The notes: generated by a model from the sequence alone, not told the origin. 64,000 nucleotides of DNA from Bacteroidales bacterium (GCA_017557535.1 JAFYYM010000097.1:1-64000), one strand, 5' to 3'. Shown: positions 34,137 through 47,479, numbered from the stretch's first letter. Translations and numbers: made by a program.

Positions 34137-34502
34137 ATGCGTTTAAGTGGAACAAAGTTGAAGAGTGTGATTTCGGCGGTTTTCGTCGGGATCCTGCTGT
34201 TTAATTATGTCAGTTCCACAATGTTCTGGCATTGTCATGTAATTGACGGCCAGATCATTACCCATTCGCATATATATTGGGATGACCATACAGGAAGTAA
34301 TTCAGATAGTGGGCACACCTACAATCAGCTAAAGCTTCTGGACATCCTGAGCCACATCGTATATACCGACTCCATCATTCCGGATCTCGGCATCTCCAGA
34401 ATTGATGTCCTGGAATACGTCTTCGCGGAGGCTCCGGTCAAGGTTTTCGACGCGATCCCGGCAAATAGCTTCCACCTTCGCGGACCACCGTCCTTGATAT
34501 GA
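34137..34502 (+). CDS. small His-rich membrane-anchored protein preceding metal efflux genes
   Basis: A 121-residue protein with an N-terminal membrane span (about residues 9-27) followed by a His-rich periplasmic stretch: His32, Cys33 and His34 (WHCHV), His43 and His45 (THSHI), His51 (DDH) and His60. The C-terminus ends LRGPPSLI. I chose the ATG at 34137; the upstream in-frame GTG at 34110 lies before the -7 element. It starts the RND metal efflux operon, so it may bind or sense metal ions, in the manner of CusF or a sensor lipoprotein. No known family was recognised. Confidence 0.65.
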   Translation: MRLSGTKLKSVISAVFVGILLFNYVSSTMFWHCHVIDGQIITHSHIYWDDHTGSNSDSGHTYNQLKLLDILSHIVYTDSIIPDLGISRIDVLEYVFAEAPVKVFDAIPANSFHLRGPPSLI

Positions 34503-34562
34503 TTATGCCATGCGCTTTGTCAAGCGCGCACCCCTATTTAATCATATCAACAAGAGAACTTA

Positions 34563-35669
34563 ATGAACAAGAGATATTTAGTGCTGATGCTTTGCGCATC
34601 AGTCATTCTTGGATGCAAATCCAAGAGCAATTCAGCGGAATACAACGCTTCAGCCGGTTTCGTAGCGGACGGAGAGCTGGTGACGGTTGATGAGACATCA
34701 GCCCTTGCCCAAAAACTGGTCCTCGAGACAGTGCGACCCCAGGATATCAGCAGCAGTTTCATCGCGACCGCATCAGTCAGCCCCAGACCCGACTCTTATG
34801 CCGAGGTCGCCTCTCCTTTCGGAGGGAGGGTAAGCCGCATCCTGGTCCGCCTGGGAGACAGGGTTTACAGGGGACAGGCCTTGTACGAGATCACCTCCGC
34901 GGACTTCATGGAAGCCGTCAAGGAATATGTTGAGAATAGTAATGCTGTCTCGGTCGCGACTTCCGATCTCAGGCGAAAAACAGCCCTGCATGAGTCTGGA
35001 ATAGTCTCCGACAAGGACCTGGAAGAAGTCCAAAGCGCCTGCTCAGACGCCGAGGCGGCTCTCGCGTTGTCTAAACAAGTTCTCTCTACATTCGGGGTAA
35101 ATCCATCTTCGGCAAAGGTCGGTCAGCCGTTACGAGTCCTTTCCCCAATCTCCGGAGTTGTGGTGAGGAACAACCTGGTGCTGGGTAAGATTCTCTCAGA
35201 TGAGGAAGAAGCCCCTGTAGCCGTGGCTGATTTATCGTCAGTATGGGTAACCGCTAATGTCAAGGAGTCATTGGTCCAAGGAATAATGAAGGGGCAAAAT
35301 GTGGAGATAGAGGCAGCAGGCCAATCCGTCGGTCAAGGCTCCGTGAGATATGTCGGTGAGATGCTGGACATGAAGACACGCACCGTCCCGGTAGTGATCG
35401 AATGCGGCAATTCCGAGAGAACCCTGAAGCCGGGAATGTTCGTTTCCGCCATTTTCGCCAAAGCGACCCGCAACGCCATCACAGTGCCTTCTTCCGCCGT
35501 TTTCCAGGGGAATGGATCCAAGTTTATCTATGTTTGCCAAGACGGGTTCGTATTCAAGAAAGTACCTGTGGAAACGGAAAACATCGATGGAGAAGTCGCA
35601 TTGGTCACAGAGGGTCTTGACGGTGGTGAGACTGTGATCACCAAGGGTGGAATCTACCTCAGCCATTAG
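34563..35669 (+). CDS. CusB-type RND periplasmic adaptor lipoprotein
   Basis: A 368-residue adaptor with lipobox LCASVILGC and lipoyl/barrel domains (VASPFGGRVSRILVRLGDRVYRGQAL; LSPISGVVVRNNLVLGKIL; VPSSAVFQGNGSKFIYV). The helical hairpin is shorter than in MacA-like adaptors, as in CusB/CzcB metal exporters. It would connect the RND pump to the outer-membrane channel. The gene lies 60 bases after the His-rich small gene and 3 bases before the pump gene. Confidence 0.92.
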   Translation: MNKRYLVLMLCASVILGCKSKSNSAEYNASAGFVADGELVTVDETSALAQKLVLETVRPQDISSSFIATASVSPRPDSYAEVASPFGGRVSRILVRLGDRVYRGQALYEITSADFMEAVKEYVENSNAVSVATSDLRRKTALHESGIVSDKDLEEVQSACSDAEAALALSKQVLSTFGVNPSSAKVGQPLRVLSPISGVVVRNNLVLGKILSDEEEAPVAVADLSSVWVTANVKESLVQGIMKGQNVEIEAAGQSVGQGSVRYVGEMLDMKTRTVPVVIECGNSERTLKPGMFVSAIFAKATRNAITVPSSAVFQGNGSKFIYVCQDGFVFKKVPVETENIDGEVALVTEGLDGGETVITKGGIYLSH

Positions 35670-35672
35670 CCT

Positions 35673-38600
35673 ATGGACCGCTTCATCACTTATATTCTCA
35701 GGCGCAGATGGCTGATAGCCTCGATATTCTTCGTGCTGTGCCTTTTTGGAGTGTATTCATGGACCAGGTTGTCCATCGACGCCTATCCCGACATCGCTGA
35801 TGTGACTGTACATGTGGTGACCCAGGTCCCCGGTCTAGCCGCCGAGGAAATGGAACAGCAGATCTCAATCCCTCTTGAGAGGGCGCTGAATGGCATCCCT
35901 TCTCTCACTATGATGCGAAGCAAAAACGCATTCGGTCTTTCCATTATTGTTCTTGTGTTTGAAGACGGAACCGAGGACTATTGGGCGAGACAGAGAGTGA
36001 TGGAGTGCATTGGCTCGGTGGAGTTGCCTTACGGCGCGGTACCAGAACTCAATCCATTGACATCTCCCACCGGCGAGATATATCGATATGTCCTGGTTGG
36101 CGATGACAACGTTTCCCTTAGGGAACTGACAGACCTCAACCAGTGGACCGTGATTCCCGCCTTGCAGAAAGTCCAGGGTGTTGCCGCGGTCAGCAACTTC
36201 GGCGGACTCACCACGCAGTATCAAGTGGAATTGGATCCCGCCGCATTGGCCGCCTACGATCTTTCCCTCTCTGAAGTCACAGAAGCCATAGAAAGCAATA
36301 ATGCAAATGCTGGAGGCAGTATGGTTTCCATGGGAGAAGTCAGCTATGTCATCCGTGGAGTTGGTCTTATCCGGGATCTCGAGGACATGGGCAGGATCGT
36401 TGTCAAGAATGAAGACGGAGTGCCCGTGTTCCTCCGCGATCTGGGGGAACTCAAATATGGCAACTTGGAACGCAAAGGAATCCTCGGATATGTGGATGAC
36501 GACCTGTCGTTCAGCGATGGAGTAGAAGGAATCGTACAGATGCTGAGATACCAGAATCCTTCCAAGGTCCTGGAGCGGGTGCACAAAGTGGTTGACGACC
36601 TTAATGAAAACGAGCTTCCGGATAATGTCAAGATCCACATGTTCATGGACCGAACGCAGTTGGTAGGAACCACCCTGCATACTGTGGAACACACATTGCT
36701 TTTCGGAATGCTTCTGGTCGTCAGTATCCTGTTGATATTTCTAGGAAGCATCAAGAGCGCCATGGCGGTCGCCATCACGATTCCTATCTCGCTCCTCGTG
36801 GCGTTCATATTGATGAATATCACGGGCATTCCGGCGAACCTGCTGAGCCTCGGAGCGATAGACTTCGGAATACTCGTGGACGGAGCCATCGTTATGATGG
36901 AGACTATCCTCAAATTGAGAGAGGAAGACACCAGCCTCCCGCTCAAAGGTAAGGAAACCGCAGCCAGAATCAAGGAAGTCGCGAAACCGATATTCTTCGC
37001 CACGATTATCATCATCGTTGCCTACATGCCATTGTTCGCCTTTGAAAGGATCGAGAAGAAGCTCTTCACTCCCATGGCTTTCACAGTCGGCTATGCCCTA
37101 TTGGGAGCTCTCGCCACTGCCCTGATCCTGATTCCGGGACTGTCATACTCGATTTACCGCAAACCAGGGAAAGTCTATGACAACAAGGTGATACGGAACC
37201 TGACGTCTTCCTATAAAGAATGGACTAAAGGTCTTATCGAAAGACCTAAAAGGGTATTCATGGGAATGGCTATCGTGCTTGCGGCCGTTTGTGTGATGGT
37301 AATCACTGTCGGAAAGGACTTCCTGCCCAATCTTGATGAAGGCGGTATCTGGATCCAGGTCCAGACCCCACCCGGCATTTCCCTGGAGAAGTCAAAGGGA
37401 ATGGCGGATGATCTGAGAAATGTGCTGAAGGATGAATTCGAGGAAGTGACCTATGTGATGACCCAAGTCGGCAGGGATGACGAGGGTACGGAGGAATTCA
37501 CATCATCTCACATCGAGGTTTGCGTCGGCTTGAAGCCGTATTCCAAGTGGAAAATGGGGAAGACCAAGGACGACCTTATCGATGAAATGTCCGACAGGAT
37601 AGCTCAGATGCCTGGCTACAAGGTTGGCTTCTCCCAACCAATCATCGATATGGTGATGGACCAAATCGCCGGATCACACAGTGACTTGGCGATGAAGATA
37701 TACGGAGACGACCTTGACGAGGCCCGACGGATAGCGGAGGACGTGGAGAAGGTTATCAAGGATATCAAGGGTGCCACCGATGTGACCATTGACCAGGAAC
37801 CACCTCTTCCCCAACTCAAAATCTCCGTTGACAGGGAAAAGGTCGCATATTACGGAATCAATGTCGCCGACGTGGCTGATTTGATTGAGACCGCTGTTGG
37901 CGGCAGGGCTGTATCACAGGTGTTCATAGGAAGCAAAGTCTACGATGTGACCTGCCGTTTCAAGGAAGACAGCAGGGATACACCGGAAAAAATAGCAGAT
38001 CTCCCTCTTGTTACCGCTTCGGGTGACAGGATCCCGCTCTCTGCCGTCGCGGAAGTGTCCTCTGTCCTTGGTGCCAGCACCATCGTCCGGGAGATGGGAC
38101 GCCGTAACCTCATCATCAGGGTCAATCTCCGAGGCAAAGACCTGACCGCTTTCCTTAATGAGGCCAACTCCAAGATAGCGCGTGAAGTCAATTACGACCA
38201 CTCCGCTTTTTCCTTGAAATGGGACGGCCAGTTCGAGAATCAAAAGAGGGCATATTCACGACTTGGGATTGTCATTCCTTTCGTGCTGGCGTTGATGTTC
38301 CTGCTTCTGTTCGGTGCCTTTGGCAATTTCAGGCAAGCCGCTCTCCTGATCTCATTGCTGCCTCTTGCCTTGTTCGGAGGGCTATTGGCTCTCAATGTCA
38401 GGGGAATGACTTTCAATGTGTCTTCCGCTGTCGGATTCATAGCGCTGTTCGGATTGACGATACAAAACGGAGTCATCATGATTTCCCATATTAACGGACT
38501 CAGGATCAAGGGTATTCCTCTTAAAGAGGCGGTGACGGAAGGCGCTTCGCACCGTCTGAGGCCAGTCTTGATGACCGCCACTGTGGCAATCCTCGGACTG

Positions 38601-38763
38601 CTCCCCGCATCTCTTGCCACGGGCGTGGGTTCAGATGTGCAGAGGCCTTTGGCGACGGTGATTGTCTACGGATTGCTGTTTTCGACTATAATAACCTTAT
38701 TCGTACTTCCCACCCTCTACTATCGCATGGAGAAACGAAGGGGCGAAAAAACCGTGAAGAATA

Positions 38764-38780
<17 letters not shown>
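35673..38780 (+). CDS. CusA/CzcA-family heavy-metal RND efflux pump
   Basis: A 1035-residue inner-membrane pump with about twelve membrane spans and two large periplasmic loops. The HME-RND proton-relay segment is LGAIDFGILVDGAIVMMETIL (Asp and Asp on the fourth span), and the C-terminal core has FNVSSAVGFIALFGLTIQNGVIM. Such pumps export copper, silver, zinc, cobalt or cadmium; the metal cannot be told from the sequence. It forms a tripartite system with the adaptor upstream and the TolC-like protein encoded from 38764 (17-base overlap). Confidence 0.95.
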
Positions 38781-41369
<2,589 letters not shown>

Positions 41370-41385
41370 GACCTTACTGCAAAAT

Positions 41386-41417
41386 GAAAAGCGGTGGCCC
41401 GAGGGTCACCGCTTTTC
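41386..41417. terminator. bidirectional intrinsic terminator between eno and beta-helix gene
   Basis: GAAAAGCGGTG (41386-41396) pairs with CACCGCTTTTC (41407-41417), with further pairing of CCC and GGG inside. A runs on one side and T runs on the other allow termination from both strands. It ends at the base next to the stop codon of the minus-strand gene. Confidence 0.85.
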
Positions 41418-42767
41418 CTAATGAATATATTCCATGTCCAAGACAATGCGTACAGGCTTCAGTTTGGCCGGGCATTGGAAGGATACTTCCCCCGAAGGCT
41501 CAACAAGTACCGGAACAGAAACCGTTTCACCCTTGGATCCGACGACCGTCGAGAGTCCGTATTGGTCGGAAGCTGGAGCATAATCCCCAGGAATCACGCA
41601 TACTGCCACCTTGCCCTTGGCAGGGGATTCGATGTCAGCGTCCACATACAGCTTGTTTGCATCGCTGAGCGGTGAGGCGAACCGGGTGTTGTCCCCCATG
41701 GAACCATATGCCCTGCGGAAGGTGACCCCAGAAGCGGCGGTCAGGTTGAACTTGCCTACGTTACCGCTTATTACCGGGTCGAAATAGCAATTATTGGCCT
41801 GGATATGGTGATTCTCCTCATTGCTTATCCTGACGTCCAGATTACCAGTGTTGAAACTGGAACCTTCAATGGAAATCGTAGCCTGTCCGGTCAACTCCGG
41901 CTTGGTGAAGTAGAATATCACGGGAGGGTTCTTGCTGTCGTAGCAACGGGGATTGTTGAAATAATAACAATCGGTCAGCCTCAGCACGGAAGGACCGTCG
42001 ATGACGTATCCTTTTTCAGCCGTGTCACAATAAGACTGCCCGAAATGGGCGAGGCCATCCACCAAGTGAACGAACACACTCCCTTCCACGTTTTTGGACA
42101 TCCATGCGTGTATATTGTCGTAAAAATTGATACTGGTCAACTGGAATATGGCCGTGTGGGCGTTGACGATAACGATATTGTCGAAGTGGCAGTCTCCGGT
42201 GTCCATATATATGCCGTAACTCTCCGGACCCGTCGTGCAATGGATGTGGGAGTTGCTTAGGATTACCTCGGATCCTCTCTTGATCCTGAAGGCCTTAAGG
42301 CTGCAGTTGCGTATCATAAGGGAATTGAAGGTTACCTTGCAGGCACAGGTGCAATATATTCCTCCACTCATCGAATTGCAGTCCAAGACAAGATTGTAGA
42401 CCGTGCTGCTATGAGCTATCCTGTCCGGGATATCAAGATTGTCGAGGTCAATAATATGCTCCATAGGTTTGACGGCCATTATTATCGCTCCGCCGAAATC
42501 CACCTGGATATCGGATTGCGTATTAACCATTATAGTTTTCGACACCGCATAAATCTTTCCTTTTTGGGAACGCAACAGACGGTTATGTGTCTTGCAGTAG
42601 TCGAAAGCTTTCTGCAGACCCTCGGTATCATCGGTGATTCCGTCTCCAACGCATCCGAAGACTTCCGGTGTAATCTCCAAGGTATCCTTCCGGTCAGTCT
42701 CAGGGCAAGCAGCCTGGAGGGCAAAGCACGCCGTCATGAAAAAGAGAATAGTTATCAGTCGTTTCAT
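41418..42767 (-). CDS. secreted right-handed parallel beta-helix protein (pectate lyase-like)
   Basis: A 449-residue protein with a signal peptide (MKRLITILFFMTACFALQA) and the opening segment FGCVGDGITDDTEGLQKAFDYC, typical of the pectate-lyase superfamily (Pfam Pectate_lyase_3) that includes GH28-like and phage tailspike proteins. Rung-like repeats rich in N, I, V and S follow. I chose the ATG at 42767. A polysaccharide lyase or hydrolase role is probable, but no catalytic residues can be named. It lies 31 bases after aspA on the same strand, so they may share a transcript. Confidence 0.82.
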   Translation of the reverse strand: MKRLITILFFMTACFALQAACPETDRKDTLEITPEVFGCVGDGITDDTEGLQKAFDYCKTHNRLLRSQKGKIYAVSKTIMVNTQSDIQVDFGGAIIMAVKPMEHIIDLDNLDIPDRIAHSSTVYNLVLDCNSMSGGIYCTCACKVTFNSLMIRNCSLKAFRIKRGSEVILSNSHIHCTTGPESYGIYMDTGDCHFDNIVIVNAHTAIFQLTSINFYDNIHAWMSKNVEGSVFVHLVDGLAHFGQSYCDTAEKGYVIDGPSVLRLTDCYYFNNPRCYDSKNPPVIFYFTKPELTGQATISIEGSSFNTGNLDVRISNEENHHIQANNCYFDPVISGNVGKFNLTAASGVTFRRAYGSMGDNTRFASPLSDANKLYVDADIESPAKGKVAVCVIPGDYAPASDQYGLSTVVGSKGETVSVPVLVEPSGEVSFQCPAKLKPVRIVLDMEYIH

Positions 42768-42798
42768 AAATATGCAAGATACAGTATTGTTCACCTTG

Positions 42799-44190
42799 TC
42801 AACCTATCATGTTCTCCGGATCGAGAGCCTTGTCAAGGGCTTCTTTCGTCATCACTCCCTGCTCGAGGACAATGTCATAAACGGAGCGGTTGGTCTCAAG
42901 AGCCTCCTTCGCTATCTTGGTGCTGGCTTTGTAGCCTATGATCGGGTTGAGGGCGGTGACGATACCGATGCTGTTCTTGACCATATCGTAGCAACGCTCC
43001 TTATTGACGGTTATGCCTTCGACACACTCTGTACGAAGAGTGTTCATCGCATTGGTCAGCCAAGTAATGCTTTCCATAATCGATTCAGCGATAACAGGTT
43101 CCATCACATTGAGCTGAAGCTGTCCAGCCTCGGCGGCGAAAGAAACAGTCGTATCGTTGCCTATAACCTTGAAGCATACCTGATTGGTAACCTCGGGAAT
43201 GACAGGATTAACCTTACCTGGCATAATCGATGATCCGGGAGCTTTCGGAGGGAGATTGATCTCATTCAAACCGCAACGAGGTCCTGAGGCCATGAGCCTC
43301 AAATCGTTACATATCTTGGAGAGTTTCACGGCAAGCCTCTTGAGGGCCCCGGAATAGCTCACATAAGCACCTGTGTCAGGAGTGGCTTCAACAAGGTCGG
43401 GGGCGGCGATGAACTTCTCCCCCGTGAGCTCTGTCAGATTGGCGGCGCAAAGGGTGGCGAAACCAGGCTTCGCATTCAACCCTGTTCCGATGGCCGTACC
43501 TCCCATATTAATCTCATATAAAAGATTGACATTCCTCTCAAGATTGGCGATTTCCTCCTCAAGGTTCGTGGCATAGGCGCGGAACTCCTGGCCAGAGGTC
43601 ATCGGGACAGCATCCTGCAACTGCGTGCGCCCCATCTTGATCACATCTTTGAACTCCTCTCCCTTTGCCCTGAAAGCGTCAATAAGATCCTTCAGGCTCT
43701 TCTCAAGTTTACGGTTCATCCTGATAAAAGCGTAACGAAACGCTGAGGGATACGCGTCATTGGTTGACTGGGCACAGTTGACATGGTCGTTGGGAGAACA
43801 ATATTTGTACTCACCTTTCTGGTGTCCCATGATCTCGAGGGCCCTGTTGGCTATCACCTCATTAGCGTTCATATTGACAGAGGTTCCGGCTCCTCCCTGC
43901 ATCATGTCGACAGGGAATTGGTCATGGAACTTGCCGTCAATTATCTCCTTACTCGCCTGCATGATGGCATCGGCGATCTCGGGAGACAAGGCATCCAACT
44001 GCTTGTTGGTCTTCGCGGCGGCATACTTGATACATGCCATCGCTATGACATAATCAGGATAATGACACATCCTGGTTGTTGATATCTTGTAGTTATTCAA
44101 TGCCCTTTGGGTCTGCACACCGTAATAGGCGTCGGCCGGGACTTGAAGCTCGCCGAGCAGGTCGGATTCAATACGGAATTTTTCGCTCAT
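42799..44190 (-). CDS. aspA: aspartate ammonia-lyase
   Basis: A 463-residue member of the fumarase/aspartase superfamily. Specific features are the N-terminal FRIESDLLGELQVPADAYYGVQTQRA, the TSVNMNANEVIANRALE segment, and the signature GSSIMPGKVNPVIPE with the catalytic serine loop. The full pattern matches aspartase rather than class II fumarase. It makes fumarate and ammonia from aspartate, feeding the fumarate-respiring anaerobic metabolism common in this phylum. Confidence 0.96.
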   Translation of the reverse strand: MSEKFRIESDLLGELQVPADAYYGVQTQRALNNYKISTTRMCHYPDYVIAMACIKYAAAKTNKQLDALSPEIADAIMQASKEIIDGKFHDQFPVDMMQGGAGTSVNMNANEVIANRALEIMGHQKGEYKYCSPNDHVNCAQSTNDAYPSAFRYAFIRMNRKLEKSLKDLIDAFRAKGEEFKDVIKMGRTQLQDAVPMTSGQEFRAYATNLEEEIANLERNVNLLYEINMGGTAIGTGLNAKPGFATLCAANLTELTGEKFIAAPDLVEATPDTGAYVSYSGALKRLAVKLSKICNDLRLMASGPRCGLNEINLPPKAPGSSIMPGKVNPVIPEVTNQVCFKVIGNDTTVSFAAEAGQLQLNVMEPVIAESIMESITWLTNAMNTLRTECVEGITVNKERCYDMVKNSIGIVTALNPIIGYKASTKIAKEALETNRSVYDIVLEQGVMTKEALDKALDPENMIG

Positions 44191-44218
44191 GATGAAAAAA
44201 GTGTTGATTTAAAACGTA

Positions 44219-44226
44219 CAAATGTA
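44219..44226 (-). promoter_or_regulatory. candidate -7 promoter element of aspA (TACATTTG)
   Basis: On the minus strand TACATTTG fits TAnnTTTG, 28 bases before the aspA ATG. Confidence 0.55.
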
Positions 44227-44249
44227 GCTTTTTCTATAATCATAAACAA

Positions 44250-44279
44250 GAGAGCGCCGCCCCTGAGGACGACGCTCTC
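44250..44279 (-). terminator. intrinsic terminator after secDF
   Basis: GAGAGCG (44250-44256) pairs with CGCTCTC (44273-44279), with more GC pairing inside; TTGTTTAT follows on the minus strand. It lies between the secDF stop at 44304 and the aspA promoter. Confidence 0.75.
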
Positions 44280-44303
44280 AACAATAAATATTCGCTTGAA
44301 GAA

Positions 44304-47300
44304 TTAATTCTTTGAAGACTTCTTGGCTCCCTTGGCAGGCTCCGCGGCGGCGAGCTTCTTCTGACGAGCGATGGTGGCATCGTACATCACCGGAGTACCG
44401 ATGAAGATGGAAGCGTAAGTACCGATCAAGATACCAAGGATGAGAGCGACCGCGAGACCCCTGATGGACTCACCGCCCCAGATCGCGATAGCGAGCATGG
44501 TCACGAGAGTGGAGACAGAGGTATTGACCGTACGGGTGAGGGTCGCATTGAGAGCCTGGTTCGTGTTGGTCTTAATGTCCGTATTCGGATGCAGTGTCCT
44601 GTACTCACGGATACGGTCGAAGATAACCACGTTATCGTTGATGGCATATCCGATGATCGTCAGGATAGCCGCTATAAACGTCTGGTCAACATCAAGGTTG
44701 AACGGCAGAATGCCGGAGAACAATGAGAAGAAACCGATGACAATGATAGCGGTGTGAGCAAGAGAGACAACACCACCAAGACCCCATGTCCAGCCTCTGA
44801 ACCTGAAGGCTATGTAGGCGAAGATCACGATAAGGGCGAGGATGACAGCGATAACAGCGTCCCTCTTGATGTCGTTGGCGATGGTAGGACCGACCTTGTC
44901 GGATGAGATGATACCGTTGGCGTTCCCGAGAGTTGACTTGAATTCATCAATCGTCAACTTCTCAGCGAAGAACGGAGCGAGAGCGTTGAAGAGCTTGCCC
45001 TCGACCTCAGCGTCAACCTCAGAGGATTCCTCATCATTCTTATACTGGGTCGTGATCTTCATCTGGCTCTCACCACCGAACTGCTTAACCTCGACAGCTC
45101 CGTCGAACTCCGCGATAGCGGCCTGACGGATCTCCTCAGCTGTGACCGGCTTGTCGAAGCGGACGACATAGGTACGACCACCGGTGAAATCGACACCATA
45201 GGTGAAGCCCTTGGTGAAGATGGACACGAGGGAGATGAGGATCAAAGCGCCGGAGACAATGTAAGAGACCTTGCGGGCGCTGATGAAATCGAAGTGGGTG
45301 TTCTTGAGGAAGTTTCTCGTGAGGCTGTTCTCGAACGTGATGTTCTTGCCCTTCTTGATACGGTCGTCGAAGATAAGACGGGTGATGAAGATGGAGGTGA
45401 GAACAGAGGTGATGATACCGATGATGAGCGTGGTGGCGAAGCCCTGGACAGGACCGGAACCGAAAACGAAGAGAACGATACCGGTGAGGAGGGTCGTGAC
45501 CTGACCATCGATGATGGCGGAGTAAGCGTTCTTGTAACCGTCGGCCACAGCCTTGCTCAGGCCCTTGCCTGCGGCGAGTTCCTCTTTGATACGTTCATAT
45601 ATAATAACGTTGGCGTCAACAGCCATACCCATTGTCAAGACGAGACCGGCGATACCGGGCAGAGTCAAGACAGCTCCGAATGACACAAGGACTCCGAAGA
45701 GCAACAGGACGTTGCAAAGAAGAGCGATGTCAGCCGCGATACCGGCTCCCTGATAGAAGAATATCATGTAGAGCAGGACAAGGAGGAAAGCGATCAGGAA
45801 GGAGATCATACCAGCCTTGATCGACTTGGCTCCGAGGGAAGGTCCGACAACCTGCTCCTGGATGATGGTCGCGGGAGCGGGAAGCTTACCGGACTTGAGG
45901 ACATTCACGAGGTCAGTGGCCTCATCAGGAGTGAAATGACCTGTGATAGAGGAGTTTCCACCAGTGATGGCGCTGTTGACGTTAGGATAGGAATAGACCA
46001 TTCCATCGAGGACGATGGCTATCTGCCTACCAACATTGTCACCAGTCATGCGGGCCCAGACATTAGCGCCCTCGGCGTTCATGCTCATGGAGACTGAAGG
46101 CTCTCCGTTGGTGCCATGGTCGTAGACCACGCGGGCGTCTGTGACGACACCACCATCCAACTTGGCCTTTCCGTTACGGGAAGTGGACTTGATGGCGACG
46201 AGCTCATAGATGTTGTCAGAATCGAACATCTCAGAGGGCTTGACGGTCCACATGGGGATGAACTCGGCCGGGAATATCTCGGCGATCTGAGGCATAGCGA
46301 GATACCTGTTGACCTTCGCGGTGTCGATTCCGGAAGCGAAACCTATGCAAGCGTTGCCGGTGTACTGTGAAGGGGTAAGGACAGCGTAGAGGGGGTTCTG
46401 CTTCTTGTAAGCCTCAAGATCAGCGTCGGAAGACTGATTCTGGGCAATCTCGGCATTAAGGACAGAGTCGTCACCCTCGGGCTTGGCCTCGTTGGCTTCC
46501 TCAGCCTCGACGGGAGTTTCGGTGTTCTCACCGGCGAGAATCTCAGCCAGCTTGGCATTGGCCTCGGCGAGGTATCCAGAGATCTCCTGGTTTGTGAAAG
46601 TCTCCCAGAACTCGAGGGAGGCTGTTCCCTGGAGGAGTTTCCTCACACGCTCAGGCTCCTTGACACCAGGGAGCTCGACGAGGATACGTCCGCTGTTTCC
46701 GAGCTTCTGGATGGAAGGCTGGGTCACACCAAAGCGGTCGATACGGTTCCTCAACACATTGAAGGAATTGGCGACTGCGCTCTCGGCCTCACTGCGGATC
46801 ACTGTCAAGACCTCAGCGTCTGTTGACTCGGGCTTAACCTTGTCCTTCATCTCGTATGTTCCGAAGATCTGGGCGAGTCTCTGACCGCCGGCGACCTCTT
46901 TCCAAGCGTTGCCGAAGAGGGTAATGAAATCATCCCTGGAGTTGACGCTACGCTCCTTGGCGAGAGCGAGAGCCTTCTGGAATGACGGATTGGGATTGTC
47001 TCCTGAAAGAGCCCTGACAAGATCCTGCAACTGGACCTGGAGCATGACGTTCATACCTCCCTTAAGGTCCAGACCAAGATTGATCTCCTTGGCCTTGCAG
47101 TCCTTGTAGGTGTTCCAGAGATAAACCTTCTTCGAAGAGATGGAATCAATGTAGACCCTGTTCTGGTCTTTTCTTATGGAGTCCAGATAGTAAGCCTGGC
47201 TCTCCGGGGAAACCTTGGCGAACGCGGCGGTGTTCATGGCCACCTGGGCGGCTTTCTCCGCGAACTTGTCCGCTTTCCTTTCCTGGATGGTTGTCACCGC

Positions 47301-47375
47301 TGTGAAAGATAGCTGCCAGATCGAAGCGATGGCGAGCAAGATGGCGACAAGCCTTATCCAACCTTTACTTTGCAT
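44304..47375 (-). CDS. secDF: fused protein translocase subunit SecDF
   Basis: A 1023-residue protein joining SecD and SecF, the form found across Bacteroidota. The SecD half has the first membrane span (about 8-26), LGLDLKGGMNVMLQV, a large periplasmic domain and AIVLDGMVYSYPNVNSAI; GMAVDANVIIYERIKEEL marks its membrane core. The SecF half begins near residue 700 (SYIVSGALILISLVSIFTKGFTYGVDFTGG) and has GYAINDNVVIFDRIREY. Positions about 285-330 hold an Asp/Glu/Ala-rich insert. It uses proton flow to help SecYEG export proteins. Single-gene unit with its own promoter and terminator. Confidence 0.98.
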   Translation of the reverse strand: MQSKGWIRLVAILLAIASIWQLSFTAVTTIQERKADKFAEKAAQVAMNTAAFAKVSPESQAYYLDSIRKDQNRVYIDSISSKKVYLWNTYKDCKAKEINLGLDLKGGMNVMLQVQLQDLVRALSGDNPNPSFQKALALAKERSVNSRDDFITLFGNAWKEVAGGQRLAQIFGTYEMKDKVKPESTDAEVLTVIRSEAESAVANSFNVLRNRIDRFGVTQPSIQKLGNSGRILVELPGVKEPERVRKLLQGTASLEFWETFTNQEISGYLAEANAKLAEILAGENTETPVEAEEANEAKPEGDDSVLNAEIAQNQSSDADLEAYKKQNPLYAVLTPSQYTGNACIGFASGIDTAKVNRYLAMPQIAEIFPAEFIPMWTVKPSEMFDSDNIYELVAIKSTSRNGKAKLDGGVVTDARVVYDHGTNGEPSVSMSMNAEGANVWARMTGDNVGRQIAIVLDGMVYSYPNVNSAITGGNSSITGHFTPDEATDLVNVLKSGKLPAPATIIQEQVVGPSLGAKSIKAGMISFLIAFLLVLLYMIFFYQGAGIAADIALLCNVLLLFGVLVSFGAVLTLPGIAGLVLTMGMAVDANVIIYERIKEELAAGKGLSKAVADGYKNAYSAIIDGQVTTLLTGIVLFVFGSGPVQGFATTLIIGIITSVLTSIFITRLIFDDRIKKGKNITFENSLTRNFLKNTHFDFISARKVSYIVSGALILISLVSIFTKGFTYGVDFTGGRTYVVRFDKPVTAEEIRQAAIAEFDGAVEVKQFGGESQMKITTQYKNDEESSEVDAEVEGKLFNALAPFFAEKLTIDEFKSTLGNANGIISSDKVGPTIANDIKRDAVIAVILALIVIFAYIAFRFRGWTWGLGGVVSLAHTAIIVIGFFSLFSGILPFNLDVDQTFIAAILTIIGYAINDNVVIFDRIREYRTLHPNTDIKTNTNQALNATLTRTVNTSVSTLVTMLAIAIWGGESIRGLAVALILGILIGTYASIFIGTPVMYDATIARQKKLAAAEPAKGAKKSSKN

Positions 47376-47430
47376 AATGTTTTACTTTATATTTTTATTG
47401 TTTTTGCTTTCGGGCATAAAAATAAGGGTA

Positions 47431-47438
47431 CAAATTTA
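47431..47438 (-). promoter_or_regulatory. candidate -7 promoter element of secDF (TAAATTTG)
   Basis: On the minus strand TAAATTTG fits TAnnTTTG, 55 bases before the secDF ATG. Confidence 0.5.
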
Positions 47439-47479
47439 GCATTTTTTTCTAAGAAAGAAATTATCTGCCAAGTATTTCT

